Shown piece by piece: positions 10,034-19,842 of a DNA stretch of 64,000 nucleotides. The stretch is from Rhynchopus sp. YZ270_cl-10 (taxonomy: Eukaryota; Euglenozoa; Diplonemea; Diplonemida; Diplonemidae): contig OZ037921.1 of the NCBI GenBank assembly GCA_964035575.1, positions 310,001-374,000 of the forward strand, given 5' to 3'. The translations under genes and the position numbers were made by a program. The notes beneath the pieces are model-generated. The model worked only from the letters and a program-made list of their open reading frames with translations. It made no database searches and had not been told where the DNA came from. The stretch's first letter is position 1. Each line of letters begins with the position of its first letter.

Positions 10034-10845
10034 AAGGGTGGGTGTGGGGTGTGGGAAACTGCACCACAAAAAAGAAGTGTCGAGACACGAATGGTGGGTA
10101 GCAGGAGAGAGAGGAGGGAAAAGAGAGAAGTTATCCTTTTTTTTTGCAACCTCAGAACGAAAAATAAAGAGGTGAAAAGAAAAGAGTGCATCACATATGC
10201 GTAGGGAGAGTCGTCGTCGGTGTAGCAGGCACTCAACCAGGGGGGGCTTGCTAAGAGGGGAAGAAAGTGAAAAAATGCCTCAAAAGAAAGTAATAAATCA
10301 CTAGATTGGTCGGAAGAGGAAAACAAAAAAAAGGAAAAATAAAAACGAGGGCGTAAAAACGTAAACGGGGGGATGACTACTTTGGGCTCCGGCACCATTT
10401 TTTTTCGTCGAAAAAACAAAAAAAAAAAATCAAAACAAATAAACGCACACCTTGCAATAATAAGTTGTGTGCACCCAGTATTGACCGCGAATACCCCTGT
10501 TCATTTTGGGGAAAGAGATACACTCAAAAGGCCTCCTGACCCTAGTGGAAAATGCGGGGGTCACCACTAAGGCAGTTGACGTGGTGAAATGAGTGTTGTG
10601 GGATGACCCGTCTAAATAACACCTTTTTAAAGGCAAATCTTTCTATTTGCTGTTCCAAAAATTTTGTGTCAGCTTATTTTTTTTGGGTTTTTTGTTGGAA
10701 AAAAAAAGGGTTTTCGCAAACATTTACCGCACATCGGCGGACGCAAGCAAGGCACTGCACTGCACAAAAAAAAAGGTTAGGATGATCAAAAAAAAATGAC
10801 ATAACATCCCCCAAGAGTGGCAGAGGGATGGCACATTAGGTGGTA

Positions 10846-10948
10846 TACAGTGGTTAACACAAAGTTCTGCCTAAAGAAACTGCATAAGAAAAACACCAGT
10901 CAGTAAATTCTGCCTTTTCTTTAATCGTAACATTTGTTTAACCACTGT
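10846..10948. mobile_element. Short TIR element, CAGTGGTTAA family
   Basis: Ends ACAGTGGTTAACACAAAGTT and TTTGTTTAACCACTGT are inverted copies. A relative with the same ends and a different centre is at 42433-42543. At about 105 bp it is too short to code, so a MITE-like element is likely. Confidence 0.65.
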
Positions 10949-12185
10949 AACCTGATATATCTCGCAAGAAACCCCTGCCCGCCCCCTCTTGATAAAAATA
11001 ATTGTCATAAAAGAAGAAGAAAGAATCCCCTCACGTGTGTGCGAAAGAAAAATATGTGACTGTACTAATCTGAGAATGCCAAAAAAAACAAACAAAAGTT
11101 ATCGAGCTTCACGATCCTGTTGTTTTTTTTTTTTTTTTGAGTTGACATGGTACAGAACGCACAGCAATAACCTGATCATATTCAGTGTAAATAAATACCT
11201 CTAAAATAGTGTCAGAAAAATAACTCACGATTTTCCACTCTTACAAGGATAACCCACAGTAAATAAAAGGATAGGCAAGGGAGACAAGAGAAAGGCTGTT
11301 GGATAGAAAGGGAGGGGTGTGCGGAGAAGGAAAGACATCCCCGCGTCCTCCCTTTTTTTGTTTATTTTGTTTTTTTTTGTTTTGTTTCTTTCGGGGAAGA
11401 TAGAAGAGATTATAAATTCTTTGGAGTGCCATGGTAACGATTTTGCATAACATTGAAACCATACTGGTGCTCCGGGAGGGGTCGATATTGACAGGTCGTT
11501 GACAGATTTCCCATAGCACCACATACCCTATAATTTCCTTAATCGGTTGCAGAGTTGGCTAGCCGAAAACAAAAAAGGCTGATATTTGGTTGCACAAAAA
11601 CGTAACCCTCATTTTGTTTTGTTTCTTTAGGGGAAGATAGCATGACGTTCAAGTGTGAGGTACTTGAAAAGGGAGTTTTTTTTGTTGTTTCGACTCATCC
11701 CCATCTAAAAAAAAAGGGGGGCTGTTGCGTACAAGGTTCTGTACAAAAAAAAAAAAAAAAAAAAAAAAGAAGTTGAAAAAGCCAGGGCTCTCAAGATCCT
11801 CCACGAAAAAAGCAGAATTTTCAAAATGAGGAGGATTCATTTTTGCAAAAAAAACCCCCCAAAAAAAAAAAAATTTCCCCCGCAACAAGCGGTCGTCGTG
11901 CGCTTCGCGCGCGCCTCCCTGACAGCCACAGAGCGGAGAGGCGGGTCAATTTCGCGAGATGACAAAAAACGGAAATCTAATCCTTTCTCTTGCACCGTAC
12001 GCTCCACGAACCGTACAAAACCAATACGTCTTCCAGAAGCAGGGGCTGATGCAACTGCGGGTAATTTTTTAAAAATGGCAAAAAAATTGCAGCTTTGGTC
12101 ACGTTGCATTTTTTGGCTGCAAAATGCAAGGGTATCCAAAGACATTGTCAACTCTATTTTTTTGCGGAGCAAAAAAATAATATAA

Positions 12186-12304
12186 ATGGCGCCGCAGGCG
12201 AAAAAAAATTAGGGTACGGTGTAAAAATGCTTCCTTTTACACCACAGAATCACTCAACGAACACATTTTTTGAGTAGCAGAAAATGAAAATGGCGCCGCA
12301 GGCA
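12186..12304. repeat. GCGCCGCAGGC repeat element, forward copy
   Basis: TGGCGCCGCAGGC occurs at both ends around a hairpin (GGTGTAAAA/TTTTACACC). The same arrangement appears in reverse orientation at 19241-19374. Single GCCGCAGGCGCACGGTACGC motifs lie near 18750 and 41725. Confidence 0.6.
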
Positions 12305-12610
12305 AATTTTTTTTAAGGTGCGGCCCTGGACGGTGCATACAGGCTCGGGAAAATATTGTCTCCCTCGGGGGGAGACAAAGTGACCCCCCACTATAAAACC
12401 CCTAGGAGGATAATCCTCCACCCGAGCCCGCCAAAAAAAAAAAAAAAAATGGAGGAAATCCTCCACCAAAAAAGCCTGAAAAAAAAAAAAAAAAGCCCCT
12501 GGAGGAAATATCCTCCCCTACGTGGAGGATCTTGAGAGCACTGGAAAAAGCGCATCGCAGGCATTTGGCTCTCCGCGGGGGATATCGAACCCCGCGAAAA
12601 TGCTCCCAGA

Positions 12611-12705
12611 TGGTGCTATACTGGCGGGGTTTCACAACGTTTCGCCCACATTATGGTACATAGTTGTGAAACGTTGTGAAACCCCGCCCCCATATAGCAC
12701 CACCA
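12611..12705. repeat. Long hairpin, arms about 35 bp
   Basis: TGGTGCTATA and GCGGGGTTTCACAACGTTTC in the left arm are mirrored by GAAACGTTGTGAAACCCCGC and TATAGCACCA in the right arm, around a loop of about 24 bases. Next to it (12570-12597), GGGGTTCGATATCCCCC on the minus strand forms a T-arm-like stem-loop, but no complete tRNA can be folded. Confidence 0.75.
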
Positions 12706-13246
12706 GAGAGCACTATTTTTTTTCTATTGACGACACAGTTTCCATGGGAACGGAAAAATGAGGAACACCTAAAAGAACAATGTGCCTCTCGTGCAATACA
12801 TCTCCACAGAAGCAATGTTCGTACTAATACCCGCGAAACCCCGCGAGAAAAAAAAGTCACGATTACTTTTTACAGATCATGCACGTTGTCCTCAATACTG
12901 CAACCATTGAGGCAAAAATAGGAGCTTTTTTGGAGCTTTTCCCAAAAAGGACGCAAAAAAGGGATCAAAAAAAAATCTGAAAGGACAGCGAACGGTATGA
13001 CATACGGTCACCAGGTTCCAATAAAATATTATTTTTTTTTTTGTTATTCACGTCAAAGAGAACGCGACGAAGGTCACTGTTTTTTTTTATATTTTGACAA
13101 AATCTGTTTTTTTTTTTAGTGTTAGCTGCATGCAGATCTCTGTATTAGTTTCATTTTATAAAAAATGCACATCGACAAAAATAATTCAAAATTCTGTGTA
13201 AACAATCACCCCAAAAGGTGAAAAAAAACCCAAACAAAAAAAAGGT

Positions 13247-14422
13247 TCACTCCGCTTCGTTATCATTCTCCTTCAATGTACTGAGGACATCTTGGTAAGA
13301 TGCTTCATCAGAAGACATATCAAGAGACGGCTGGCATGGATGCATTATGGGCGTACTTTGCGTACCCACTGTGGGTATACCCTCTTCGCTATGATTTGTC
13401 TCAACGAGCCATGCGTTTTGCAGCGCTTCACTGGAAGAAGGACGTTGTGCCGGGGAGTGATGAAGCATTCTCTCTATCAGAGAGCGACCTGAAGAAGGGA
13501 GGTTGGGGTCGACTGCACCACTCGAGACTAATGGAAGAGAGGCAGGATGTGTTTTCATGAGGCGCTTTAGTTGTGTCAAAGAAGCGGAGGGGGCTCTGAC
13601 GTAAGGCAACCTTCCGGTTAACATAACAAACCCGGTCACCCCGGTTGCATATACATCTAATTTGAAAAGATCTCGGCCGTCGGATTCCCATCCATCTAAA
13701 TCGAGTTGGTCGCTTGCAACCTTTCCCGCTAGGCCTTCTACTGCTAGGTACGAAGTGGTTCCAGCATCGGGTGTCGCCAGCACAGTGTCAAACCCAGGTG
13801 AAAGACATTCCACTGTCGGTGTCGCAAACAAAACGTTTTGTCCATCAGGAAAGCTCGACCGCGCGCCAATGTGTTTCCCCAAACCTATATCAATCAACGT
13901 CGTTTTGAGGTCAACCGGGTTGACCACGATATTAGCCGGCTTCACATCACGGTGGACAAGAGAATGCTCGTGAAGACATTGCAACGCAGAGAGAACCTGT
14001 TTGAGAACAAACCCAGAGTCGTTGCTGTTCATCCGTTTGTCAGGTGTGCTGTTGAGGTGGTCATGAAGGGTGACCCCGGTGCACATCCACATCACCATAT
14101 GTATGTGCTGTTTTGTGAGCAACACCTCATGCGTTTTGACCAGACAAGAATGATCCAATAACACCGTGCTTGCCACTTCTACAAGAACATGGCGGATTCG
14201 CCGTTCATTACCCATAAGACCCCTTTTTGAGATGCTCTTCACAGCGTACACCTGCCCGTCCTCAGCTACACAACGCTTCACCTCCGCAAACGTCCCCTTC
14301 CCGATCACCCCAGGGGACACATCACCCGACTCCTCCTTTATACTATACACCTCGGCTAAATCCTTCACGTTCCGAGACCAAGGGTACCCCGCGAGACGTT
14401 TATGCAGTACATCTAAGGACAT
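13247..14422 (-). CDS. Serine/threonine protein kinase
   Basis: A complete 391-residue kinase. The glycine loop GKGTFAEV is at 41-48, the ATP-binding lysine (YAVK) at 62, and a helix-C Glu at about 82. The catalytic loop HRDVKPANI is at 157-165. The metal-binding Asp sits in D-I-G at 178-180, where most kinases have DFG. The F-helix Asp (LDVYATG) is at 256. The APE region is diverged (VEGLAG) and the activation segment is long. Key residues are present, so it should be active. The N-lobe is short and there are no other domains; the last 50 residues are Ser-rich and acidic. Family assignment within the CAMK/Other groups is not possible by eye. A CT-rich leader precedes the ATG. Confidence 0.9.
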   Translation of the reverse strand: MSLDVLHKRLAGYPWSRNVKDLAEVYSIKEESGDVSPGVIGKGTFAEVKRCVAEDGQVYAVKSISKRGLMGNERRIRHVLVEVASTVLLDHSCLVKTHEVLLTKQHIHMVMWMCTGVTLHDHLNSTPDKRMNSNDSGFVLKQVLSALQCLHEHSLVHRDVKPANIVVNPVDLKTTLIDIGLGKHIGARSSFPDGQNVLFATPTVECLSPGFDTVLATPDAGTTSYLAVEGLAGKVASDQLDLDGWESDGRDLFKLDVYATGVTGFVMLTGRLPYVRAPSASLTQLKRLMKTHPASLPLVSSGAVDPNLPSSGRSLIERMLHHSPAQRPSSSEALQNAWLVETNHSEEGIPTVGTQSTPIMHPCQPSLDMSSDEASYQDVLSTLKENDNEAE

Positions 14423-15655
14423 TATTGTTTGGGTGGTTTTGAGGTTGTGGAGAAGGGGGAGAGAGAGAAAAGAAAAGTGTAGTTAGAGAGGAGCACGGAA
14501 ACAGACAGAGTGCGTTGTGAACCTCCTAATAGGGCACTTCCTCACAAAAAAACGAAATGGGGGTGTTTTGTTTCAATGTCTCATTTTGCTGTTGTATTGT
14601 GTCAAAAATAGTGTATTCTGGAGGGTTTGGATGTGAGGAGGGAGGAGGGAGGGAATAAAGGTGAGGTTGGGTAGGTAAATAAAAGGTGGATAGTATTATG
14701 TTTTCCGAAATAACGTCAGGGTGCGGGGTGAGGTAAAATAAAAATGCCCCATAACCTAACAAAAAGGCACGAAAATTCTGTTGAAATTTTAAAAAAAAAA
14801 AAACGTAGTTTCATGTACTTTCCAGTCAAAGAAGAGAAAAAAAAGAAAATTGTAAGATGAATGTGCCTCTCGTGCACATATCTTAAACAAAGAAAGGTGT
14901 GGTAGGATGGAACTGAAACTGCACCTTCAGAACAAATGAAGGAAAAGAAGGGAAAAAAAAAAAAAACGAAAGTTGAAGTGTGCATGTACCGCAGAACACA
15001 AAGAGGACACAAAAATGAGAACAACCCAAACCCAAGGTAGATAGCCCTTTACACAATCATGATTCATTTGTTTTGTTTGTTGTGATACCCTTGGCCGTGA
15101 ATAACTACTGCGATTCGCGTCGGGGCACGCAAGAAGAGGTGCAGTGCAATCAAAAGGCAAGGTGCATCACATGAATCAGAGGTGTACGTTAATTTTTGGA
15201 TTTCTCACCTTTTTTTCTCCCTTATTCACACGACACACTGTCAAAACAAAAAGATCCCAAAAACAATAACAAAAGTAAATAAGATTCAAGGAACCGAGAT
15301 AGAGTGGGGTGATAGACCAGCCACAACTGTCGGAACCTGCCCTTCTTTGTGGGGCAGGAGTCCGAAACGATGCAGCCAAAAATAATAATAACGCAAAATT
15401 TGATGAAAATGAACGAAAGCCTTGTGTGCACAGTCACCTAACACAGAGTGCTAAGGAAATAACAAATCGAAGGAACAAACAAAGTAATAATACAGTCGAG
15501 ACGGGCCCGAGACTTTGTATTGTGCGCTGACAAAAACCAAAATCCAGGCGATGAAACCTCATCGCTGTTCTGGTGTGAAAACTGCTCAGACGCAGCTCAA
15601 CAAAGGAAGAGCGAAAAATAAGCAAACGGTTGCCATTCAGCCGCCAACAAGCACC
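14423..15655. other. Gene-free spacer
   Basis: No gene is seen. It contains CT-rich leader sequence of the kinase gene, A/T runs and one well-formed class A hairpin at 14854-14884. Confidence 0.6.
14854..14884 (+). repeat. Class A hairpin element, type example
   Basis: Lower stem AAGAT/ATCTT, two-base 5' bulge GA, upper stem ATGTGC/GCACAT, seven-base loop CTCTCGT. Same geometry as 5144-5174 with different arms. It is preceded by an A/G tract and TTGT. Confidence 0.75.
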
Positions 15656-16702
15656 CTAGGCCTGCACAGCACTGTAGTCGCGTGTGGCGCGGTCATGTGG
15701 AAGCTCGAGGTCAGTGCCGCATGGGGGGAGAATGGCGTATGCATTGAGGGTGGGGTGCGACGAGAAGTAGTGTGCGACAATGTGCTTGAGGTTTGTTGTG
15801 GGCTTGATGCGCGGGTGCTGGTACAGGTCACGTGTGTACGCAAAGAGGTTCGGGTACTCGCGGATCATCTTCTTCGAGCATTTGAAGTAGACCACGTAGA
15901 CGGGGTCGAAGCGCACAAGGGTGACGTAGGCACGGATGTCAGAAGCACTGATCTTGTCACCGAGGAGGTAGCGCGACTTTGCGAGCCTTGCCTCCAGCCA
16001 GTCCAGGGTGTCGAACACATCTGCCACGGCAACGTCAAAGGCTTCCTGTGTCTTCGCAAACCCTGAACGGTACACACCGTTGTTGAGGCCGTGGTAGACA
16101 CGCTCGTCGATCTCCTTCACATCAGCCTCCACCGCCTCGCCCTTGGGGAACAGATCAACATCCGCAGCAGCGTCTTTGTGGAAGTCAGCAAACCCGGTTG
16201 CAAGGATCTCAATGATCTCTGCGCTTTCGTTGTTCACAATCGTCGTGGTCTCCTTGTCGAAGAGGATGGGCACAGAGCGGGTCCCGCTGTACCCGCTGTC
16301 CACTGCTTCGTAGACCTCACGCACAGTCGACTTGCCGAGGATGTGGTCAATGGTGGAGCCGTGTCCAGGGAAGGAGCCTTTCCCGGCAGGGTTTGCAATG
16401 GGCTCCTCGCTTTCGCTGCGGAAGACCCACCCTGCGTGTGTGTCCTCCGGCTCATCTGGGCGCGTCTTCATCCACGTGGGGTGCACATAGCTCACAGAGA
16501 TCGCTTCCTCCAAGCCAAGCAGGGAGCGCACAGCGAGACACCTGCACGCCCACGGACACGCCAGACTCACGTACAGGTGGTACCGTCCTGAGGCCGGCGG
16601 GAACTTCCCCCCAACCTGCACAATGTCGTGGAAGGCGGTGACACTGCGTTTGAAGGCACCTGCGATGTTGCCTTCCTTCAGCATAGCGGTGGCCTGTGTC
16701 AT
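15656..16702 (-). CDS. Glutathionyl-hydroquinone reductase (Xi-class GST, ECM4/YqjG family)
   Basis: The 348-residue protein starts at the ATG at 16702 (MTQATAMLKE). A longer in-frame start at 16843 would add a low-complexity leader from the CT-rich upstream tract. RYHLYVSLACPWACR carries the Xi-class catalytic Cys in Cys-Pro-Trp-Ala, at residue 49. A thioredoxin-like N-terminal half with the VPIL cis-Pro strand and a long helical GST C-terminal domain follow (GLNNGVYRSGFA, LGDKISASDIR). Length and order match the family, which reduces glutathionyl-hydroquinones with glutathione in the cytosol. The gene is GC-richer than its surroundings. It stands alone, with about 1.2 kb to the next gene downstream and 3.1 kb to the next upstream. 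Confidence 0.92.
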   Translation of the reverse strand: MTQATAMLKEGNIAGAFKRSVTAFHDIVQVGGKFPPASGRYHLYVSLACPWACRCLAVRSLLGLEEAISVSYVHPTWMKTRPDEPEDTHAGWVFRSESEEPIANPAGKGSFPGHGSTIDHILGKSTVREVYEAVDSGYSGTRSVPILFDKETTTIVNNESAEIIEILATGFADFHKDAAADVDLFPKGEAVEADVKEIDERVYHGLNNGVYRSGFAKTQEAFDVAVADVFDTLDWLEARLAKSRYLLGDKISASDIRAYVTLVRFDPVYVVYFKCSKKMIREYPNLFAYTRDLYQHPRIKPTTNLKHIVAHYFSSHPTLNAYAILPPCGTDLELPHDRATRDYSAVQA

Positions 16703-17675
16703 TGTGGAGGGCTTTGTTTGTGTTGTGTGAGGAATCTGTTGGGAGATGGGAAGTGCAGAGGGTGGGGTGCTGCAAGAGAGTGGTAACGAAGAAAAATGTA
16801 GACAAGACATGGGGATGGAGCTTTGAAGTGATTGGCAGTGCATCGGGTACTATGTACCATGGGCTCTTTGCTACGTTTTGTTTTCTTTTGTTTGGTACTG
16901 TTGGCAGGGGGCGGCCTGTATATAAGAAAAGAGAAGTTGACACATTTGCAGACCTCTCAGAGTGCACGTATCACCTCTGGCAGTCTTCCCCTAAAATATA
17001 AGAAAAACAAAAATTCATCTTCTATTTTTGGAAAATAGTAGGCATTAACAGGGGTGTACCGTGTACTACCCTTACTTCATAATACAGTAACACAACAACA
17101 TAACAAACATTGGGTGGGGGTAAAAAAAAAAACCCTCCTTAGAGTTTTTTTGAAATCTCAAGTCAGGACTCATAACCCACCTTATTGTGCTTTCTTTCAA
17201 AACTTCGCACCTTAACACCTTTGGTTTTTGGGAGACACACAAGGTGCCAGGTTCTATGATATGCACGGAACCACCCGTGTTTGTCATATTGTTTCTCGTG
17301 TTATACATGGAAAAACGTTTCGGACTAAGCTATTTGATGAAAAAGTATCGAACACAAAAACCAGTGGAAACAAGGAGAGGGAAAATATTTTTTGAAAGTG
17401 GTGTTTACGTTTTTGGGTGGCGAGAATAAAATCTGTTCGAAGAAATGCGAGCGTATTGTTTTATCCTGTTCAGTTTTTTACCCCTTCGGGTTTTGTTGTG
17501 TTGACTGTATTTAAAAAAAGGTGAGATATTTGGAAAGATTTGGAAAAAACCCCCCCATAAAACACAGCATTATTTACTTTAGATTTTTATAAATTCCGGA
17601 ACTTTCCGAAAAAAAGAAGAAAAAAACGTTATATTGTGTGGCTGAATGGAAGTGCACAAATTTTTTTTAAATGGT
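16703..17675. other. Gene-free spacer
   Basis: The start is the pyrimidine-rich leader of the reductase gene. The rest is AT-rich. A stretch at 17096-17150 (ACAAACATTGGGTGGGGGTA, then CCCTCCTTAGAGTTT) matches part of the repeat at 43257-43320. No gene is seen. Confidence 0.55.
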
Positions 17676-19009
17676 TATATGGTGTGGCTGAACCCAAAAA
17701 AAAAGGGTATTATTTAGCAGTTTGTTAGCACTTTGTTAGCATGCATTTTTGGGGGGGTGGTGTATAAAAAATTTTTTCCCCACGGGTGTCATAGGTTTCG
17801 AACGCGCGTTCGAAAATCGAAAACGCGCAAATCCAAAATCGGAAAACGCGCACATGAAAAAAAAAAAAAAAAACGCGCAAAAAAAAAAAAAAAAACGCAC
17901 GTTCGAAAAGCCGGACGCGCGTAAAAAAAAAAGGGCGTTTTTTTTTTTTTTTTCAAACGCGCGTTCGAAAAACCTCCCCACGTAAACATGAGGCTTCCAC
18001 TTTTTCGAACGCGCGCTTTTTTTTTTCGTTTTTCAAACGCGCGTTTTTTTTCTCGTTTTTTTCGAACGCGCGTTTTTTCTCGTTTTTTTCAAACGCGCGT
18101 TTTTTTTTTCGTTTTTCAAACGCGCACTCGAAAACGCCCTAAAAACGCGAACGCGCGTTCGAAACCTATGGGGTGTTGGAAAAAAAAAATTTTTTTTCGT
18201 TGGTGAGCTTTTTAACGCCGGCATTTGCATTTCCGGAATCCGTCCGGACAGTGGTGGGGTCAATTCGCCGAAATGGACAAGTTCTCGTTTTTGGTCAATT
18301 TCCGCAGTATACACAGTATACACAGTATACACAGTATACACAGTATACACAGTATACACAGTATACACAGTATACACAGTATACACAGTATACACAGTAT
18401 ACACAGTATACACAGTATACACAGTATACACAGTATACACAGTATACACAGTATACACAGTATACACAGTATACACAGTATACACAGTATACACAGTATA
18501 CACAGTATACACAGTATACACAGTATACACAGTATACACAGTATACACAGTATACACAGTATACACAGTATACACAGTATACACAGTATACACAGTATAC
18601 ACAGTATACACAGTATACACAGTATACACAGTATACACAGTATACACAGTATACACAGTATACACAGTATACACAGTATACACAGTATACACAGTATACA
18701 CAGTATACACAGCATACACAGCATACTCAGGGGGAAACTCACTTTGTGGGCGCCGCAGGCGCACGGTACGCGTTTTTGTGATTTTTTCCAGCCCCGTTCT
18801 GTGCGTTCTTTTGACTCAGCGAGTCGATTGCGTTCAACGGTGGGGTCACACATGGGTATGCAAGAGTGGAGGCGCGCCAACAGGGGGAGTGGAAAAACCA
18901 AGGTAAAAAAATGTTTTTATACACCACCCCTAAAAAAAGGGTATTATTTAGCAGTTTGTTAGCAGTTCTTTAGCAGTGAAATTTGCTGGTTTCAGCCACA
19001 CCATTATAG
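17676..19009. mobile_element. Nested TIR elements around a 9-bp satellite
   Basis: Several inverted repeats are nested. The outermost pair is TATGGTGTGGCTGAACCC (17678) with its inverse at 18988-19008. Next is a direct repeat, AAAAGGGTATTATTTAGCAG, at 17701 and about 18935. Inside that, GGGGGTGGTGTATAAAAA at 17753 pairs with its inverse at 18911-18930. Innermost, CATAGGTTTCGAACGCGCG at 17791 pairs with its inverse at 18148-18172, enclosing many AACGCGCG motifs in A/T runs. This looks like successive insertion of TIR elements. A compact relative of the outermost TIR pair is at 43643-43710 and a single end at 19795-19811. Confidence 0.6.
18305..18729. repeat. Satellite array of CAGTATACA, about 46 copies
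   Basis: The 9-bp unit CAGTATACA is repeated head to tail with almost no variation; the last two units read CAGCATACA and CAGCATACT. The unit is nearly self-complementary (GTATAC). Because it is a multiple of three, frames through it are open in several registers (tripeptide repeats), but none has coding character outside the array. Confidence 0.95.
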
Positions 19010-19842
19010 CATGCTGTCCTCTAAATCGGATTTAGGATTCAGGATTTTCTATAAGAAAAATTTATAAGAAAATTTTATTTTTGCCGGTGAAAAAATTTTC
19101 ATATGGATATGGGGCAGTGTCTTTTTTAGGGAGGTCGGAATAATTTCCTGGTAGAACCGTGGTTGAACCACGGGAGTACCCTGGGGAACTGAGTTACTGA
19201 CCGCACCGTGAAATCTCAGGCTGTCCCCTAATTTTTTTTTGCCTGCGGCGCCATTATTTATTACTTTTTTGCTCCGCAAAAAAGGGTTCGTTGACTGACT
19301 GACTGACTGACTGACGTGGTGTAAAAAGCTACATTTTACACCGTACCCTATTATTTTTTCGCCTGCGGCGCCATTTTGTGTTATTCCTTTTGCTCCGCAA
19401 AAGGAAATAAAATACAGTTCCCTATGTTCCCAATGTCTTCGCTGGTCAGAACTGAAAAACATCTTGGGGGAAACACAAACTGACCCCAAAAATCTTGAAA
19501 TCTGATTCTTGGATAAGGCACTGTGGTGGGGAGAAAACATGTGACCACCCCGCACTGCAGGCCTACAACAACAAAAAAATATCTTCTCCTGTTGTGCGCG
19601 AAAAATTTTCGCGCGCAGCGCGAAAATTTTTTTTTCTATAAGAAAATTTTGAGATTTAAAAATCAGAAAAATCCTGATTTTTCCCGGATTTAAGGACATG
19701 CTTGGTTATAGACAACAAAAGGTGTTGTCAGTTTTCAATGAGAGTTGCTATTGGATGGGCACAAAAAATGCGCAATAAGTGCGAATCACCCCCACCTTTC
19801 AGCTACACCATTATACTTTTTTTTTGTTGGAATACGACAAAC
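19010..19842. other. Gene-free spacer with inverted motifs
   Basis: It holds the reverse-oriented GCGCCGCAGGC element (19241-19374), a (GACT)n run near 19297, and a palindrome of AAAATTTTCGCGCGC type at 19598-19640. No gene is seen. Confidence 0.55.

Larger units (their letters stand above)
10034..13246. other. Gene-free spacer with small repeats
   Basis: No gene is supported. It holds purine-rich leader sequence of the neighbouring gene, homopolymer runs, a degenerate class B motif at 10715-10755, a short TIR element at 10846-10948, a GCGCCGCAGGC element at 12186-12304, the hairpin at 12611-12705 and a degenerate class A hairpin at 12776-12806. Frames in the 11.7-12.5 kb part consist of Phe/Lys runs. 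Confidence 0.6.

Noticed and set aside
12566-12650. tRNA gene on the minus strand
   Set aside because: A T-arm-like stem-loop is present, but its loop is too long and no acceptor stem, D-arm or anticodon arm can be formed.
18305-18729. CRISPR array or repeat-protein gene
   Set aside because: A 9-bp unit without spacers in a eukaryotic spacer region; open frames exist only because the unit is stop-free in several registers.
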